DNA of 14,704 nucleotides from assembly GCA_028820215.1 (NCBI GenBank), contig JAPPKD010000327.1, forward strand, positions 1 through 14,704, read 5' to 3'. Source of the stretch: Spirochaetaceae bacterium. GTDB lineage: Bacteria; Spirochaetota; Spirochaetia; SZUA-6; Bin103. How positions within the stretch are numbered: position 1 is the stretch's first letter; each line of letters starts with the position of its first letter. The translations under genes were made by a program, and so were the position numbers. Shown here piece by piece: positions 1-6,789 of this stretch. The notes under the pieces were generated by a model. The model was not told the DNA's origin. It was given only the letters and a program-made list of their open reading frames with translations, and ran no database searches.

Positions 1-9
1 CTCGGAGCC

Positions 10-1485
10 TCAATTCAGCCAACTCTTCAACCCCAGCACGAATAAGCCGGGATCATTGAAGAAATCCCACTTGTAGGGCCGCATCGAGATCCTCTGGCCG
101 GCGGGCTGCAGCAGGTAGTTGGTCGTCCAGTCGGCGGTATGTCCCTCGAGGATCAAATGCATCCGCTCCTCGGTCCGGTACCTCGGATAAAACGAAGCGC
201 CGCCGCGCTCCGGGAATCCGTCGGGCACCTCCTCGGCTGGCCGGACGATCGGCTTCGATTGCCACGGATCGCCTTCCCAATCGAAATGAACGTCCTCCTT
301 GCCAAATTGGTACGCGACATAGCCCTCGTCCGTTCCCATGTAGTAGTCGAGTATCTCGAGGATCTTCTGCAGCTTGGCGTCGCTCACTTCGGACGCGATG
401 AAGTACGGGTAGCTGCCGATCGGTCCGACGACCGCGCCGGAGGTGCCGCCCTGAACGCCGCCAGGCCCGACGAGCGGCGGTACCAGCACCACTTCGCGAC
501 CACCGCCGAGTTCCTCCTCCGGGATGAACGTGTTGGGCGGCCGATTCACCGCGTAGTCGGCACCAGCGTAGATCGCCACCTCCGAGACCGAGCCGATGAC
601 GCCACTCTGTACCTTCTCCCACATCTTGAATATGGAGAGGCTCGTGAACTCCTGGTCGATGAGCCCATCCTCCCACCATACGGCCATGCGCTTGAGGAAC
701 TCCTTCATGCCGGGATCGGTGCGCCACTCCGTGAGCTCACCGTCGACCAGGCGGTTTCCGCCCCACCCGACGCCAAAGGAGCCTATCAACGTTTGCCAGT
801 TCCTGTTCGCCCGATCGCTGGCACCGAACGGGATGGTGTCGTTCTTGCCGTTGCCGTCGGCATCCCCGTCTCGGAATGCCCTCAGCAGAGCCTCGTAGTC
901 GGAGAACGCCACGTCGTGATCCAGGTAATAGACCCGGCCGAAGCGATCGAGCGGAATCTTCTCCGCGTCATAGCCCGGCAGGTCGAACCCGAGCGCGCGT
1001 GCATAGTCGATGCGGAACATCGGGTAGAACGTCGTGCCGTCGGTATTGACTGCGACGCCGTGCAGCGCGATGAGCTCATCCTCGTTTTCCGGATTCTCGG
1101 AGGCGATCCAGGCCAGCGGATACTGGTCGAAGATCTTTGCGAGATTGGGCGCGTACTCCCGGATCCAGGCTTTGGGTATCGCCCTGGTGAGCCCCGCCTC
1201 GAAGTGGTCCAGGGGGTTGCCCCACCAGCCGCCTATATCCGGCTGCTCTCCAGCGGCGAGCATGACCTCGCGCTTTTCCCTGTCGTTCTCGTTGATGCCG
1301 TTGCTGATCACCGTGATGCCGAACCGCTCCTCCATGTCCTGGAATGTCCAGGCATCGGTCCACGGACTCATCCACGTGATCTCCGTCACCTCCTCGGCGG
1401 CCGCCTCTGTCTGGCCTTCACCGCTTGCCGCGAACGGCACCAGCAGCAGGGCGACGGCTCCCAGGAGCATGCTTCGGTTTCTCAT
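10..1485 (-). CDS. Extracellular solute-binding protein, LplA/YtcQ-like ABC transporter family
   Basis: Likely the periplasmic binding component of an ABC importer, 491 residues. I chose the ATG at 1485 because an AAGGAG ribosome site lies 9 nt upstream (1495-1500) and the protein then begins with a classical signal peptide: MRNR, a hydrophobic core of about 15 residues, then an Ala-Ala-Ser-Gly region. There is no lipobox Cys at the expected site, so cleavage by signal peptidase I seems likely. The following Gly/Gln/Thr and Ala/Glu-rich linker is typical of spirochaetal binding proteins. Near residues 205-217 is a DxDxNGxND-type calcium-loop motif followed by TIPFG, characteristic of large (about 500-residue) LplA/YtcQ-type binding proteins. 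These usually serve oligosaccharide or glycoside uptake, but the ligand cannot be read here. No permease genes are visible downstream because the window ends. It is divergent from the dipeptidase-like gene. Family confidence is high; substrate unknown. Confidence 0.9.
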   Translation of the reverse strand: MRNRSMLLGAVALLLVPFAASGEGQTEAAAEEVTEITWMSPWTDAWTFQDMEERFGITVISNGINENDREKREVMLAAGEQPDIGGWWGNPLDHFEAGLTRAIPKAWIREYAPNLAKIFDQYPLAWIASENPENEDELIALHGVAVNTDGTTFYPMFRIDYARALGFDLPGYDAEKIPLDRFGRVYYLDHDVAFSDYEALLRAFRDGDADGNGKNDTIPFGASDRANRNWQTLIGSFGVGWGGNRLVDGELTEWRTDPGMKEFLKRMAVWWEDGLIDQEFTSLSIFKMWEKVQSGVIGSVSEVAIYAGADYAVNRPPNTFIPEEELGGGREVVLVPPLVGPGGVQGGTSGAVVGPIGSYPYFIASEVSDAKLQKILEILDYYMGTDEGYVAYQFGKEDVHFDWEGDPWQSKPIVRPAEEVPDGFPERGGASFYPRYRTEERMHLILEGHTADWTTNYLLQPAGQRISMRPYKWDFFNDPGLFVLGLKSWLN

Positions 1486-1605
1486 TGGCTCTTTCTCCTT
1501 ATGAGTCATGTGCGGAAAACCGTACGTCGCTCGCTTCACCTCCCTGGCTCGTGTTCTCGCGCTGCCGTCTCCGGGCAGCCGATCGGTTGCGCACGATCGC
1601 TGTCT

Positions 1606-1621
1606 TCACGTTATCATGTGA
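1606..1621. promoter_or_regulatory. Candidate operator: 16-bp imperfect inverted repeat between divergent genes
   Basis: TCACGTTATCATGTGA lies in the 167-nt gap between the binding-protein gene (minus) and the dipeptidase-like gene (plus). Six of its eight base pairs are symmetric, with TCAC/GTGA arms. Its position between two divergent starts and its size suit a dimeric repressor of the GntR or LacI class. TATCAT at 1612-1617 could double as a -10 for the plus-strand gene, but no good -35 is seen. The site is inferred from symmetry and position only. Confidence 0.3.
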
Positions 1622-1652
1622 TCCGCAGCGTGCCGAGGAAGATGCTGACGAC

Positions 1653-2666
1653 GTGACACGCGCGACCGAACCACCTGTCATCGACGCCCACGGCCACACG
1701 CTGGACCAGGCTTTCGACACACGACGGCACCTGCACGAGGCGCTGGGCGGGCTCACCGACGTGCCGATGATGCGCGCCGGGGGCGTGGCCGCACAGCTCA
1801 CCGCCTGCTGGGTGCCGGACGCCGCGATCGGCGGGCCGCATGCCAGCCGGCAGCCGCTACGGAAACTGCTGCAGATGGTCGACTACCTGCATCACGAGCT
1901 GAACGGTCCGGCAGGCGATCATGTCACGCTGGCGGTTTGCGCCGGCGATATCAAGGCGGCCCGGGCGGACGGCAAGGTCGCGCTCATACTCGGGCTGGAG
2001 GGCGGTGATGCGCTCAAGGGCGACGTCAGCCTCCTGCGCACGCTGCACCGACTCGGCCTGCGGCACGTCGGCCTGGTGCACGAAGGGCGCAATGCCCTGG
2101 GGACGGCAACACAGGTTTGGAACGGTCCGGAGATGCGCGTCCATGACAGCCACATCGACGGCACCGGCGGCCTCACGCCGGCAGGGCAGGCGGTCGTAGG
2201 CGAGATGAACCGGCTCGGCATGCTGGTCGACGTGACCCACATGGAAGCGGCGACCTTCCGGGACACGCTGGCGATCACCACCGCCCCCGTCGTTGCGACT
2301 CACGGCAACGCGCGGGCACTGCGCGACACGCCCCGCTATTTCGACGACGATCAGCTCCGCGCCATCGCCGCCACCGGCGGCCTCATCTGCCCCAGCCCGA
2401 CCCCGCTCGGGCCAACCCCCGAAGCGGCCGCTCTCGAGCTGCTGCTCGACCACATCGATCACACGGTGGCGCTGGTGGGGCCGGATCATGTCGGGTTCGG
2501 CACCGACTTTCTTGGTCAGGTGGAGGCGCGGCCGGCCGGCGTCGGTGACATCAGTGAGGCAGGCCACCTCATGGCGGGGCTGCGGGCCCGCGGCTACGAA
2601 CACGGGACCATCGAGAAGATCGCCGGCGGTAACTTCATGCGCGTCTTCGAGGCGGTGGCCGGATGA
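1653..2666 (+). CDS. Peptidase M19 (membrane/renal dipeptidase) family protein
   Basis: A 337-residue TIM-barrel amidohydrolase of the M19 family, which cleaves dipeptides and related amides at a two-metal site. The GTG start at 1653 is preceded by GAGGAAG (1635-1641), and the family homology begins at once. Visible landmarks are DAHGH (11-15), LEGG with E116, the RHVGLVH segment (137-143), GLTPAG (173-178), MNRLGMLVDVTH with H196, VVATHGN with H217, HVGFGTDF with D285, and the C-terminal KIAGGNFMR. These correspond to the ligand His, bridging Glu, two His and late Asp of renal dipeptidase. One oddity: the usual H-x-D ligand pair near the N-terminus reads H13-G-H15, so the Asp is replaced by His. 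There is no signal peptide, so the protein is cytoplasmic. It is translationally coupled to the next gene by an ATGA overlap. Family assignment is strong; substrate uncertain. Confidence 0.9.
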   Translation: MTRATEPPVIDAHGHTLDQAFDTRRHLHEALGGLTDVPMMRAGGVAAQLTACWVPDAAIGGPHASRQPLRKLLQMVDYLHHELNGPAGDHVTLAVCAGDIKAARADGKVALILGLEGGDALKGDVSLLRTLHRLGLRHVGLVHEGRNALGTATQVWNGPEMRVHDSHIDGTGGLTPAGQAVVGEMNRLGMLVDVTHMEAATFRDTLAITTAPVVATHGNARALRDTPRYFDDDQLRAIAATGGLICPSPTPLGPTPEAAALELLLDHIDHTVALVGPDHVGFGTDFLGQVEARPAGVGDISEAGHLMAGLRARGYEHGTIEKIAGGNFMRVFEAVAG

Positions 2667-3460
2667 ACGATGCCGTCAGTCCGGGAATGAGCACCGCGAC
2701 CGACCTCCCCCTGGATTTCCGGCGCTCCTTCATGCGCTGGGACAGGCCGCGCAACCCCAACGACCCGCGGCCCTACGCGCGCCACAACACCCCCCTCGGC
2801 AACCGCGTGCGCATCGAGCTGGACTCGGTCCTGACGGTCCTCCGGCCGCACGGCACGCCCGAGCGCTACTTCCTCATCGCGCCATGTCGGGCCGAATGGG
2901 TCTACGCCGAACGCGAGTTGTTTCAGATCCCGAGCCGGGAGTTCCGCTGCGTTTATTCCCGGGATCAGGAGCGGGGCATGGGCAGGAGCCTGCTGTGGGA
3001 CGGTACGACCAAGCGGACCATCGCCGCCAACGGCTGGGAGCTCGAGATCGATCTGCAGACCTTCAGCAGATCATCGGTCCACGACACGATCGCGGCGGTC
3101 ACGGCCGCGTCGGAAGGCAAGGACCCGCTTGTCGGGCGCACGACCATCTTGCATCCCGACGGCAGCTATGAGTGTACGTTGGAGTATCCCATCAAGACGA
3201 TGAACTTCCGGCCGGAGACGCCGTCGTTTCAAGTCGACACCGGGCCACTGGTGCTTCCTGACTTCTCGTCGGGCGAGGAGTCGATGATCGATCGGCTGGT
3301 CATGGCCCATGTCGCGTTCAACCGATTCGATCGCGCGGAGTTCATCATTCGCGTGCCGACACCGATCGACGAGTCCCGACCCGACGGGCCAAGGACCCTG
3401 CACTACGCGGACGTGCGCGAGTACCCGGCAACCAACCAGATCCTCACCGGCGCGCACTGA
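2663..3460 (+). CDS. Hypothetical protein coupled to the M19 dipeptidase gene
   Basis: I do not recognise this 265-residue protein. Its ATG overlaps the stop of the dipeptidase gene (ATGA at 2663-2666), so the two are almost certainly co-translated and functionally linked. It has no signal peptide and no membrane segment. The N-terminal third is rich in Arg, Pro and Asn. The rest alternates short hydrophobic strands with polar turns, suggesting a mostly beta fold. Landmarks are a Phe-Met-Arg-Trp-Asp stretch near residue 24, an Ala-Pro-Cys-Arg stretch near residue 74, and a Pro-Asp-Gly-Ser-Tyr-Glu-Cys-Thr stretch near residue 170. No catalytic signature is evident. A decarboxylase- or cupin-like beta fold or an accessory subunit would fit, but this is speculation. 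It ends 57 nt before the convergent TacT gene, with no convincing terminator hairpin between. Confidence 0.75.
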   Translation: MNDAVSPGMSTATDLPLDFRRSFMRWDRPRNPNDPRPYARHNTPLGNRVRIELDSVLTVLRPHGTPERYFLIAPCRAEWVYAERELFQIPSREFRCVYSRDQERGMGRSLLWDGTTKRTIAANGWELEIDLQTFSRSSVHDTIAAVTAASEGKDPLVGRTTILHPDGSYECTLEYPIKTMNFRPETPSFQVDTGPLVLPDFSSGEESMIDRLVMAHVAFNRFDRAEFIIRVPTPIDESRPDGPRTLHYADVREYPATNQILTGAH

Positions 3461-3517
3461 TACGGCGCAGAAGTGCCGGTCGCATCCGGTGCTGGATTCC
3501 GGCGACGAGAACTTCAT

Positions 3518-4036
3518 TCATTGCCCAAGCACTGCCTCTACGTCCTTGGGGCGGGCGAACAGGATCAACTCGTCGATGACGGATTCGACGAATCCGCAGC
3601 TCAGGTAGAAATGCTTGGCTCGATCGTTCAGGGCGTGCACGAGGATGGCGGCGATGCCGATTTCCGACGCCGCGGCGTTGATCCGGCCGACGGCATCGCG
3701 CACGAGTGCCCGTCCGAGCCCCAAGCCCTGTTCCGGGAGGGCGACAGCCAGGCGGGCCAGCACGACGACCGGTATCGGGTCGGCCATGTTGCGACGGAGC
3801 CTGCCGGGTGCCATGCCGCGATCGACGGATCCGGCGGCGAGCGCGTAGTACCCCTGTACGGCGGATGCTCTGCAGACGACGAATGTTCGGGAGGCGCCAC
3901 TCGCCTGGTTGGCGAGTGCGCGCCGGTGAAGCCAGAAATCCAGAGCCGGCTCTCCGCAGGCAAACGACCCGACCTGATGCTCGGAGTTCAGCGGTACCGG
4001 AGCACCGAGGGAGGAGGCTTCGCTCACCGCTCCCAC
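3518..4036 (-). CDS. tacT: GNAT-family toxin, TacT-like (type II toxin-antitoxin)
   Basis: A 172-residue GNAT acetyltransferase of the TacT/AtaT class. Known members acetylate the amino group of aminoacyl-tRNAs and so block translation. Family landmarks are the N-terminal FACGEPALDFWL with Leu-His-Arg-Arg-Ala following, NQASGASRTFV (about 43-53), VVLARLAVAL (91-100), the acetyl-CoA pyrophosphate loop QGLGLGRAL (103-111), and KHFYLSCGF (141-149) with Tyr144 at the position of the catalytic tyrosine of TacT. It directly follows the DUF1778 antitoxin on the same strand. Two GTG starts are possible: 4036 (13-nt overlap with the antitoxin) or 4027, which makes a GTGA overlap with the antitoxin stop. 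Neither has an ideal ribosome site, so coupled translation is likely. All expected elements are present and the toxin looks intact. Confidence 0.88.
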   Translation of the reverse strand: MGAVSEASSLGAPVPLNSEHQVGSFACGEPALDFWLHRRALANQASGASRTFVVCRASAVQGYYALAAGSVDRGMAPGRLRRNMADPIPVVVLARLAVALPEQGLGLGRALVRDAVGRINAAASEIGIAAILVHALNDRAKHFYLSCGFVESVIDELILFARPKDVEAVLGQ

Positions 4037-4314
4037 GGCGCCGGAGTCGAGAGCAGCCGCTTCAGCTTCTCGTTCGGCGCGGCCGGAGCATCAAGGAGCG
4101 CGACGAACGCATCAAAGCGGTCCGAATCCAGACGGAACAGCGTGCGGTCGAGCAGGGCATCCCGGGCCGCTTGGCGCGCCGCATCCAGCATGAATTCCGA
4201 GCGGTTCTTTCCCAGAGCCTCTGCTGCGCGGGTGATGAGATCTCGGTCGTCAGCGCTGACGCGCAGATTGACCAGCGATCTACGCGCGCGTTCCGCTGTG
4301 CGCTGCTCTGCCAC
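4024..4314 (-). CDS. tacA: DUF1778 antitoxin, TacA-like ribbon-helix-helix protein
   Basis: A 96-residue antitoxin that should bind the operon promoter through an N-terminal ribbon-helix-helix and neutralise the GNAT toxin with its C-terminal tail. The start is the GTG at 4314, directly behind a strong GGAGG (spacing 7). A longer reading frame upstream is not needed and would lack the ribosome site. SLVNLRVSADDRDLI (13-27) is the RHH strand and turn, and AAEALGKNRSEFMLDAA (30-46) gives the typical DUF1778 helices. The C-terminal part (about 64-92) has FDAFVALLDAPAAPNEKLKRLL, the toxin-binding segment that ends most DUF1778 proteins. Its 3' end overlaps the toxin start. Length and order (antitoxin first) match characterised tacAT loci. 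Repression of its own promoter, together with the toxin, is expected from the family. Confidence 0.88.
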   Translation of the reverse strand: MAEQRTAERARRSLVNLRVSADDRDLITRAAEALGKNRSEFMLDAARQAARDALLDRTLFRLDSDRFDAFVALLDAPAAPNEKLKRLLSTPAPWER

Positions 4315-4347
4315 TCCTTCTCCTCCTGGGTGCACGAATCGCAGTCG

Positions 4348-4376
4348 ATGGTAAAGACAATGGATACACGGGACAA
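4348..4376 (-). promoter_or_regulatory. Candidate sigma-70 promoter of the tacAT module
   Basis: On the minus strand TTGTCC (4371-4376) and TACCAT (4348-4353) are separated by exactly 17 nt. The -10 lies about 34 nt before the GTG of the antitoxin, leaving a short leader that holds the GGAGG. Each hexamer matches four of six consensus bases, so the call rests on spacing and position. Confidence 0.4.
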
Positions 4377-4447
4377 GGGCCGGCGACCGCCGCGTGTCCG
4401 AAGGACCGTCGAACGGTAGTGCATCGCATGATACCGTGGCATCGGTC

Positions 4448-5581
4448 ATGACTGATCGTTGCGACCTCCAAGTAACCGACTACCGGGTCCTGTTCGACGA
4501 CGACCGCTATCCCGCCAGCGGGTGCGCCGTCGTCAAGAGCGGCGACCGGCTGGTGATGACCGTGCAGCGGGCGAGCGACGCCGAGCAGGGCATCTCCTCA
4601 CTGCTCACGCAGAGCGACGACCTGGGCGCCACGTGGAGCGAGCCGCGCCCGTTCGGGCCGCCGCTCGCCAACCCGGAGACCGAGTTCCAGGGCGTCGCTC
4701 CCGCGCACGCGCTGCACGACGGGACCGTGGTCGCCTGCGGCATCTACCTGCCCAAGGGCTTCGACCGCTCCCTCGGGGGGCGCGGCCTGTATCGGCCCAG
4801 CGACATCCTCATCGGGCACCGCGCGCCGGATGCCGACGAGTTCTCGTGGAACCGGATCCCCACCGGCACCTTCCTCACGGAGCAGTTCATCGCTCCCGGC
4901 ATCGCCCTGCCGGACGGCCGGCTGCTGTTCACCATGTGGGGATCGGCTGTACGGGGCGACAACTGGCAGTGCGGCGTCCTGCTCTCGGACAACGGCGGCC
5001 GCACGCTCCGCTACCGGCAGGTCGGCTACGAGCCGGATCCGGCGATCCGCAAGGACCCGGAGGTGATGGCCGGCTTCAACGAGCAGACCCTGTTCTCCGC
5101 CGCGGACGGCACGCTGGTCTCGGTCATCCGCGGCCGCGACCATCTGGGCGGCATCCCCGGCACCAATCCGCGCTCCAGCGACTGCCTGTTCTTCCGCGCG
5201 GAGTCCGGTGACCGCGGCGAGACGTGGTCGTCCCCGGAGCCGACCGACCTGTCCGGAACCGGAGCGCCCACCGACGGCCTGCCGCTGCCCGACGGCTCCC
5301 TGGTCCTGCCGGCTCGCCTGCCGTCGCACTGGAGCCGCCACCGCGGGCACTCGTTCTGCGGAATGCACATGGCGCGCAGCTTCGACCGGGGCCGCACCTG
5401 GAGCACGGACCTCCTGTTCGACCGCACCCCGGACGACGAGCCGTTCGACAATTACTACAACGCCATGAACGGCACCTTCGTCGAACTCGGCGAGGCGGAG
5501 GCGATGTACGTGTTCGGCCACTTCCGGCGGGGCTCCGCGACCGGGCACCGCGCCTACGCCGTCCACCTCCGCTGGGACTGA
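4448..5581 (+). CDS. Sialidase-family (BNR/Asp-box) protein 1
   Basis: A 377-residue six-bladed beta-propeller of the sialidase superfamily. Four Asp-box repeats (S-x-D-x-G-x-T-W type) are visible at residues 56-63, 180-187 (Trp replaced by Leu), 253-260 and 311-318. No FRIP-type Arg motif is seen at the N-terminus and there is no signal peptide. It is therefore probably a cytoplasmic glycosidase or an uncharacterised propeller rather than a classical secreted sialidase. I chose the ATG at 4448 because strong sequence character starts there; no clear ribosome site supports it, and a GTG at 4394 would add 18 residues of poor character. It is divergent from tacAT with a 133-nt gap and is followed by a toxin-antitoxin cassette. 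A degenerate copy of its 3' half lies at about 6487-6789. Confidence 0.85.
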   Translation: MTDRCDLQVTDYRVLFDDDRYPASGCAVVKSGDRLVMTVQRASDAEQGISSLLTQSDDLGATWSEPRPFGPPLANPETEFQGVAPAHALHDGTVVACGIYLPKGFDRSLGGRGLYRPSDILIGHRAPDADEFSWNRIPTGTFLTEQFIAPGIALPDGRLLFTMWGSAVRGDNWQCGVLLSDNGGRTLRYRQVGYEPDPAIRKDPEVMAGFNEQTLFSAADGTLVSVIRGRDHLGGIPGTNPRSSDCLFFRAESGDRGETWSSPEPTDLSGTGAPTDGLPLPDGSLVLPARLPSHWSRHRGHSFCGMHMARSFDRGRTWSTDLLFDRTPDDEPFDNYYNAMNGTFVELGEAEAMYVFGHFRRGSATGHRAYAVHLRWD

Positions 5582-5664
5582 CGCTCGCGACGCTTCAGAT
5601 CTCGCACGCGTCTCCGTTGCAGCCCGGCTTGCCTCGCCCGGCGATCGCTCGGAGCGGGAGCACG
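4890..5664. repeat. Duplicated segment, intact copy (3' half of sialidase 1 plus downstream flank)
   Basis: This stretch aligns with 6487-6872. The matching blocks are about 4890-5110, 5438-5491 and 5555-5664. The intervening 5111-5437 (327 nt) and 5492-5554 (63 nt) are absent from the other copy. Identity is high over long runs, for example 5591-5652 against 6799-6860, which lies beyond the sialidase stop codon. The duplication was therefore a DNA-level event rather than protein-level convergence. Confidence 0.85.
5595..5651 (-). pseudogene. C-terminal remnant of the DCC-type thiol protein gene
   Basis: Read on the minus strand, this segment encodes the last 18 residues and TGA stop of the DCC-type protein found intact at 6803-7138 (RAIAGRGKPGCNGDACEI). 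Upstream of these codons the similarity stops, so no gene body remains here. It shows that the duplicated unit included the convergent ends of both the sialidase and the DCC-type gene. Confidence 0.75.
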
Positions 5665-5704
5665 GCTGCGCCGAGGCGCCCCCTTTGTCGCTCCGGACCG
5701 CCGA

Positions 5705-5733
5705 TTGAATGATGTCGCACCGAGTGCTATAGT
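5705..5733 (+). promoter_or_regulatory. Sigma-70-like promoter of the higBA module
   Basis: TTGAAT (5705-5710) and TATAGT (5728-5733) are separated by exactly 17 nt, with five-of-six and four-of-six class matches to TATAAT and TTGACA. A start of transcription near 5740 would leave a leader of about 30 nt before the toxin start. It is the clearest promoter in the window. Confidence 0.6.
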
Positions 5734-5736
5734 ACT
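5723..5736. promoter_or_regulatory. Candidate HigA operator: 14-bp near-perfect palindrome over the -10
   Basis: AGTGCTATAGTACT is symmetric at six of seven base pairs and covers the -10 hexamer of the higBA promoter. Antitoxins of this class repress by binding palindromes that overlap the -10, so this is the obvious autoregulatory site. Assignment is by position and symmetry. Confidence 0.5.
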
Positions 5737-5769
5737 GCGAATGATGAAAGCCGACCACGAGGGTTCGGA

Positions 5770-6144
5770 TTGCGCGCGTTCAAGACCAAGCCTTTCGCTC
5801 GCTTCGCCGAACGCGAGGGAATAGCAGATGCAGCCCTGTGCGATGCCGTTCGCCGCGCTGAACGAGGTTCGATCGATGCCGACCTCGGCGGCGGCGTCCT
5901 CAAGCAGCGTATCGCACGGAAGGGACACGGCCGCTCCGGCGGGTTTCGCGCGATCCTGCTCTTTCGCCGGAGCGAACGGTGTTTCTTCGTCTTCGGGTTC
6001 GCGAAGAGTAGCCGGGACAATCTTCGGCGGGACGAGTTGAAGGCGTTCCGCCTTCTGGCGGACGAGATGCTGGGAATGGATCAGGCCGGCCTGCGGGCGG
6101 TGCTTTCGAACGGGACGATAACCGAGGTGACATGCCATGGCTAA
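5770..6144 (+). CDS. higB: RelE/HigB-family toxin (type II toxin-antitoxin)
   Basis: A 124-residue toxin of the RelE/ParE superfamily, HigB-like subgroup, whose members cleave mRNA on the ribosome. The start is a TTG at 5770, supported by GAGGG (5759-5763) six nt upstream; nearby ATGs at 5741 and 5744 are out of frame. The order of landmarks fits the family: KTKPFARFAEREGIADAALCDAV at the N-terminus, a GxVDADLGGG-like segment (here Ser-Ile-Asp-Ala-Asp-Leu-Gly-Gly-Gly, about residues 34-42), GGFRAILLFRR (57-67), and FFVFGFAKSSRDNL (72-85). The last two carry the Arg/Lys and Phe/Tyr residues typical of the active face. The toxin gene precedes its antitoxin and overlaps it by 8 nt, the higBA order. 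It looks intact. Confidence 0.87.
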   Translation: MRAFKTKPFARFAEREGIADAALCDAVRRAERGSIDADLGGGVLKQRIARKGHGRSGGFRAILLFRRSERCFFVFGFAKSSRDNLRRDELKAFRLLADEMLGMDQAGLRAVLSNGTITEVTCHG

Positions 6145-6454
6145 GCAATACAAGAGCGACGCGTTAGCGGCGGCTCACGAGACGGCGCTGGGTCTGACGG
6201 AGGCGGGCGTCATGGTGACTCGAACCATGAGGGCTTTCGACGAGATGTGCCTGACGCCGGTCGAGGAGATGGCACCGGAGAGAATCCGAGAGATCCGGCT
6301 ACGGGAGAATGCGAGCCAAGCGGTGTTCGCCCGCTACCTCAACGTGACGACAGGCTTGGTAAGCCAGTGGGAGCGTGGTCTGAAGCGGCCGCGCGGCGCT
6401 TCGCTGAAGCTCCTGACGTTGGTCGCGAAGAAGGGTCTCAGGGCGGTCGCCTGA
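6137..6454 (+). CDS. higA: HigA-like XRE-family antitoxin
   Basis: A 105-residue helix-turn-helix antitoxin. The ATG at 6137 has a GAGGTGA ribosome site at 6124-6130 and overlaps the end of the toxin gene. The C-terminal half carries an XRE-type HTH: IREIRLREN (50-58), QAVFARYLNV (61-70) as helix 2, and TTGLVSQWERGLKRP (71-85) with the recognition helix and the W-E-x-G hallmark. The N-terminal half would contact the toxin, as in HigA proteins that partner this RelE subgroup. It probably binds the palindrome over the module promoter. Confidence 0.88.
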   Translation: MAKQYKSDALAAAHETALGLTEAGVMVTRTMRAFDEMCLTPVEEMAPERIREIRLRENASQAVFARYLNVTTGLVSQWERGLKRPRGASLKLLTLVAKKGLRAVA

Positions 6455-6486
6455 CAGACTCGGTTGCACGTCGGAGGAGATCGAGC

Positions 6487-6789
6487 TCCGGGACGAAGCA
6501 TCTTCGTGCCGGACGGCCGACTGGTGTTCACCATGTGGGGATCGGCCGTGCGCGGCGACAACTGGCAGTGCGGCGTGCTCCTCGCGGACGACGGCGGCCA
6601 CACGCTGCGCTACCGGCAGGTCGGCTGCGAGCCGATCCGGCGATCCGCAAGGACCCGGAGGTGATGGCCGGCTTCAACGAGCAGACGCTGTTCGCCGCCC
6701 CGGACGGCGAGCCGTTCGACAACTACTACAACGCCATGAACGGCACCTTCGTCCACCTCGGCCACGCCGTCCACCTGCGCTGGGACTGA
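6487..6789 (+). pseudogene. Degenerate partial copy of sialidase-family protein 1
   Basis: No start codon or first half is present. Residues matching sialidase 1 from about 149 (APG, then PDGRL) run through the WGSAVRGDNWQCGVLL segment. Near 6633-6635 one base is missing relative to the parent (GAGCCGATCC against GAGCCGGATCC), which shifts the frame. The second frame continues with DPAIRKDPEVMAGFNEQTL. A 109-codon deletion at 6708 then joins PDG directly to EPFDNYYNAMNGTF, a 21-codon deletion follows at about 6762, and the sequence ends with the same VHLRWD and TGA as the parent. Both deletions are multiples of three, while the frameshift kills the reading frame. No functional product is expected. 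Confidence 0.85.

Noticed and set aside
139..1656. Long plus-strand open frame opposite the solute-binding protein gene
   Set aside because: Its translation is Arg/Val/Leu-rich without domain patterns, while the minus strand has a signal peptide, ribosome site and family motifs. It is an antisense artefact of high GC.
3461..3517. Rho-independent terminator between the convergent hypothetical and tacT genes
   Set aside because: Short CCGG repeats occur but no stable stem followed by a T-run is visible on either strand.
4598..5758. 386-codon minus-strand open frame opposite sialidase 1
   Set aside because: Low-complexity Ala/Arg/Val/Glu translation typical of GC-rich antisense frames; the plus strand carries four Asp-boxes.
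5665..6486. Insertion sequence or transposon carrying higBA
   Set aside because: No transposase, terminal inverted repeats or target-site duplication could be found at the edges; only toxin, antitoxin and promoter are present.
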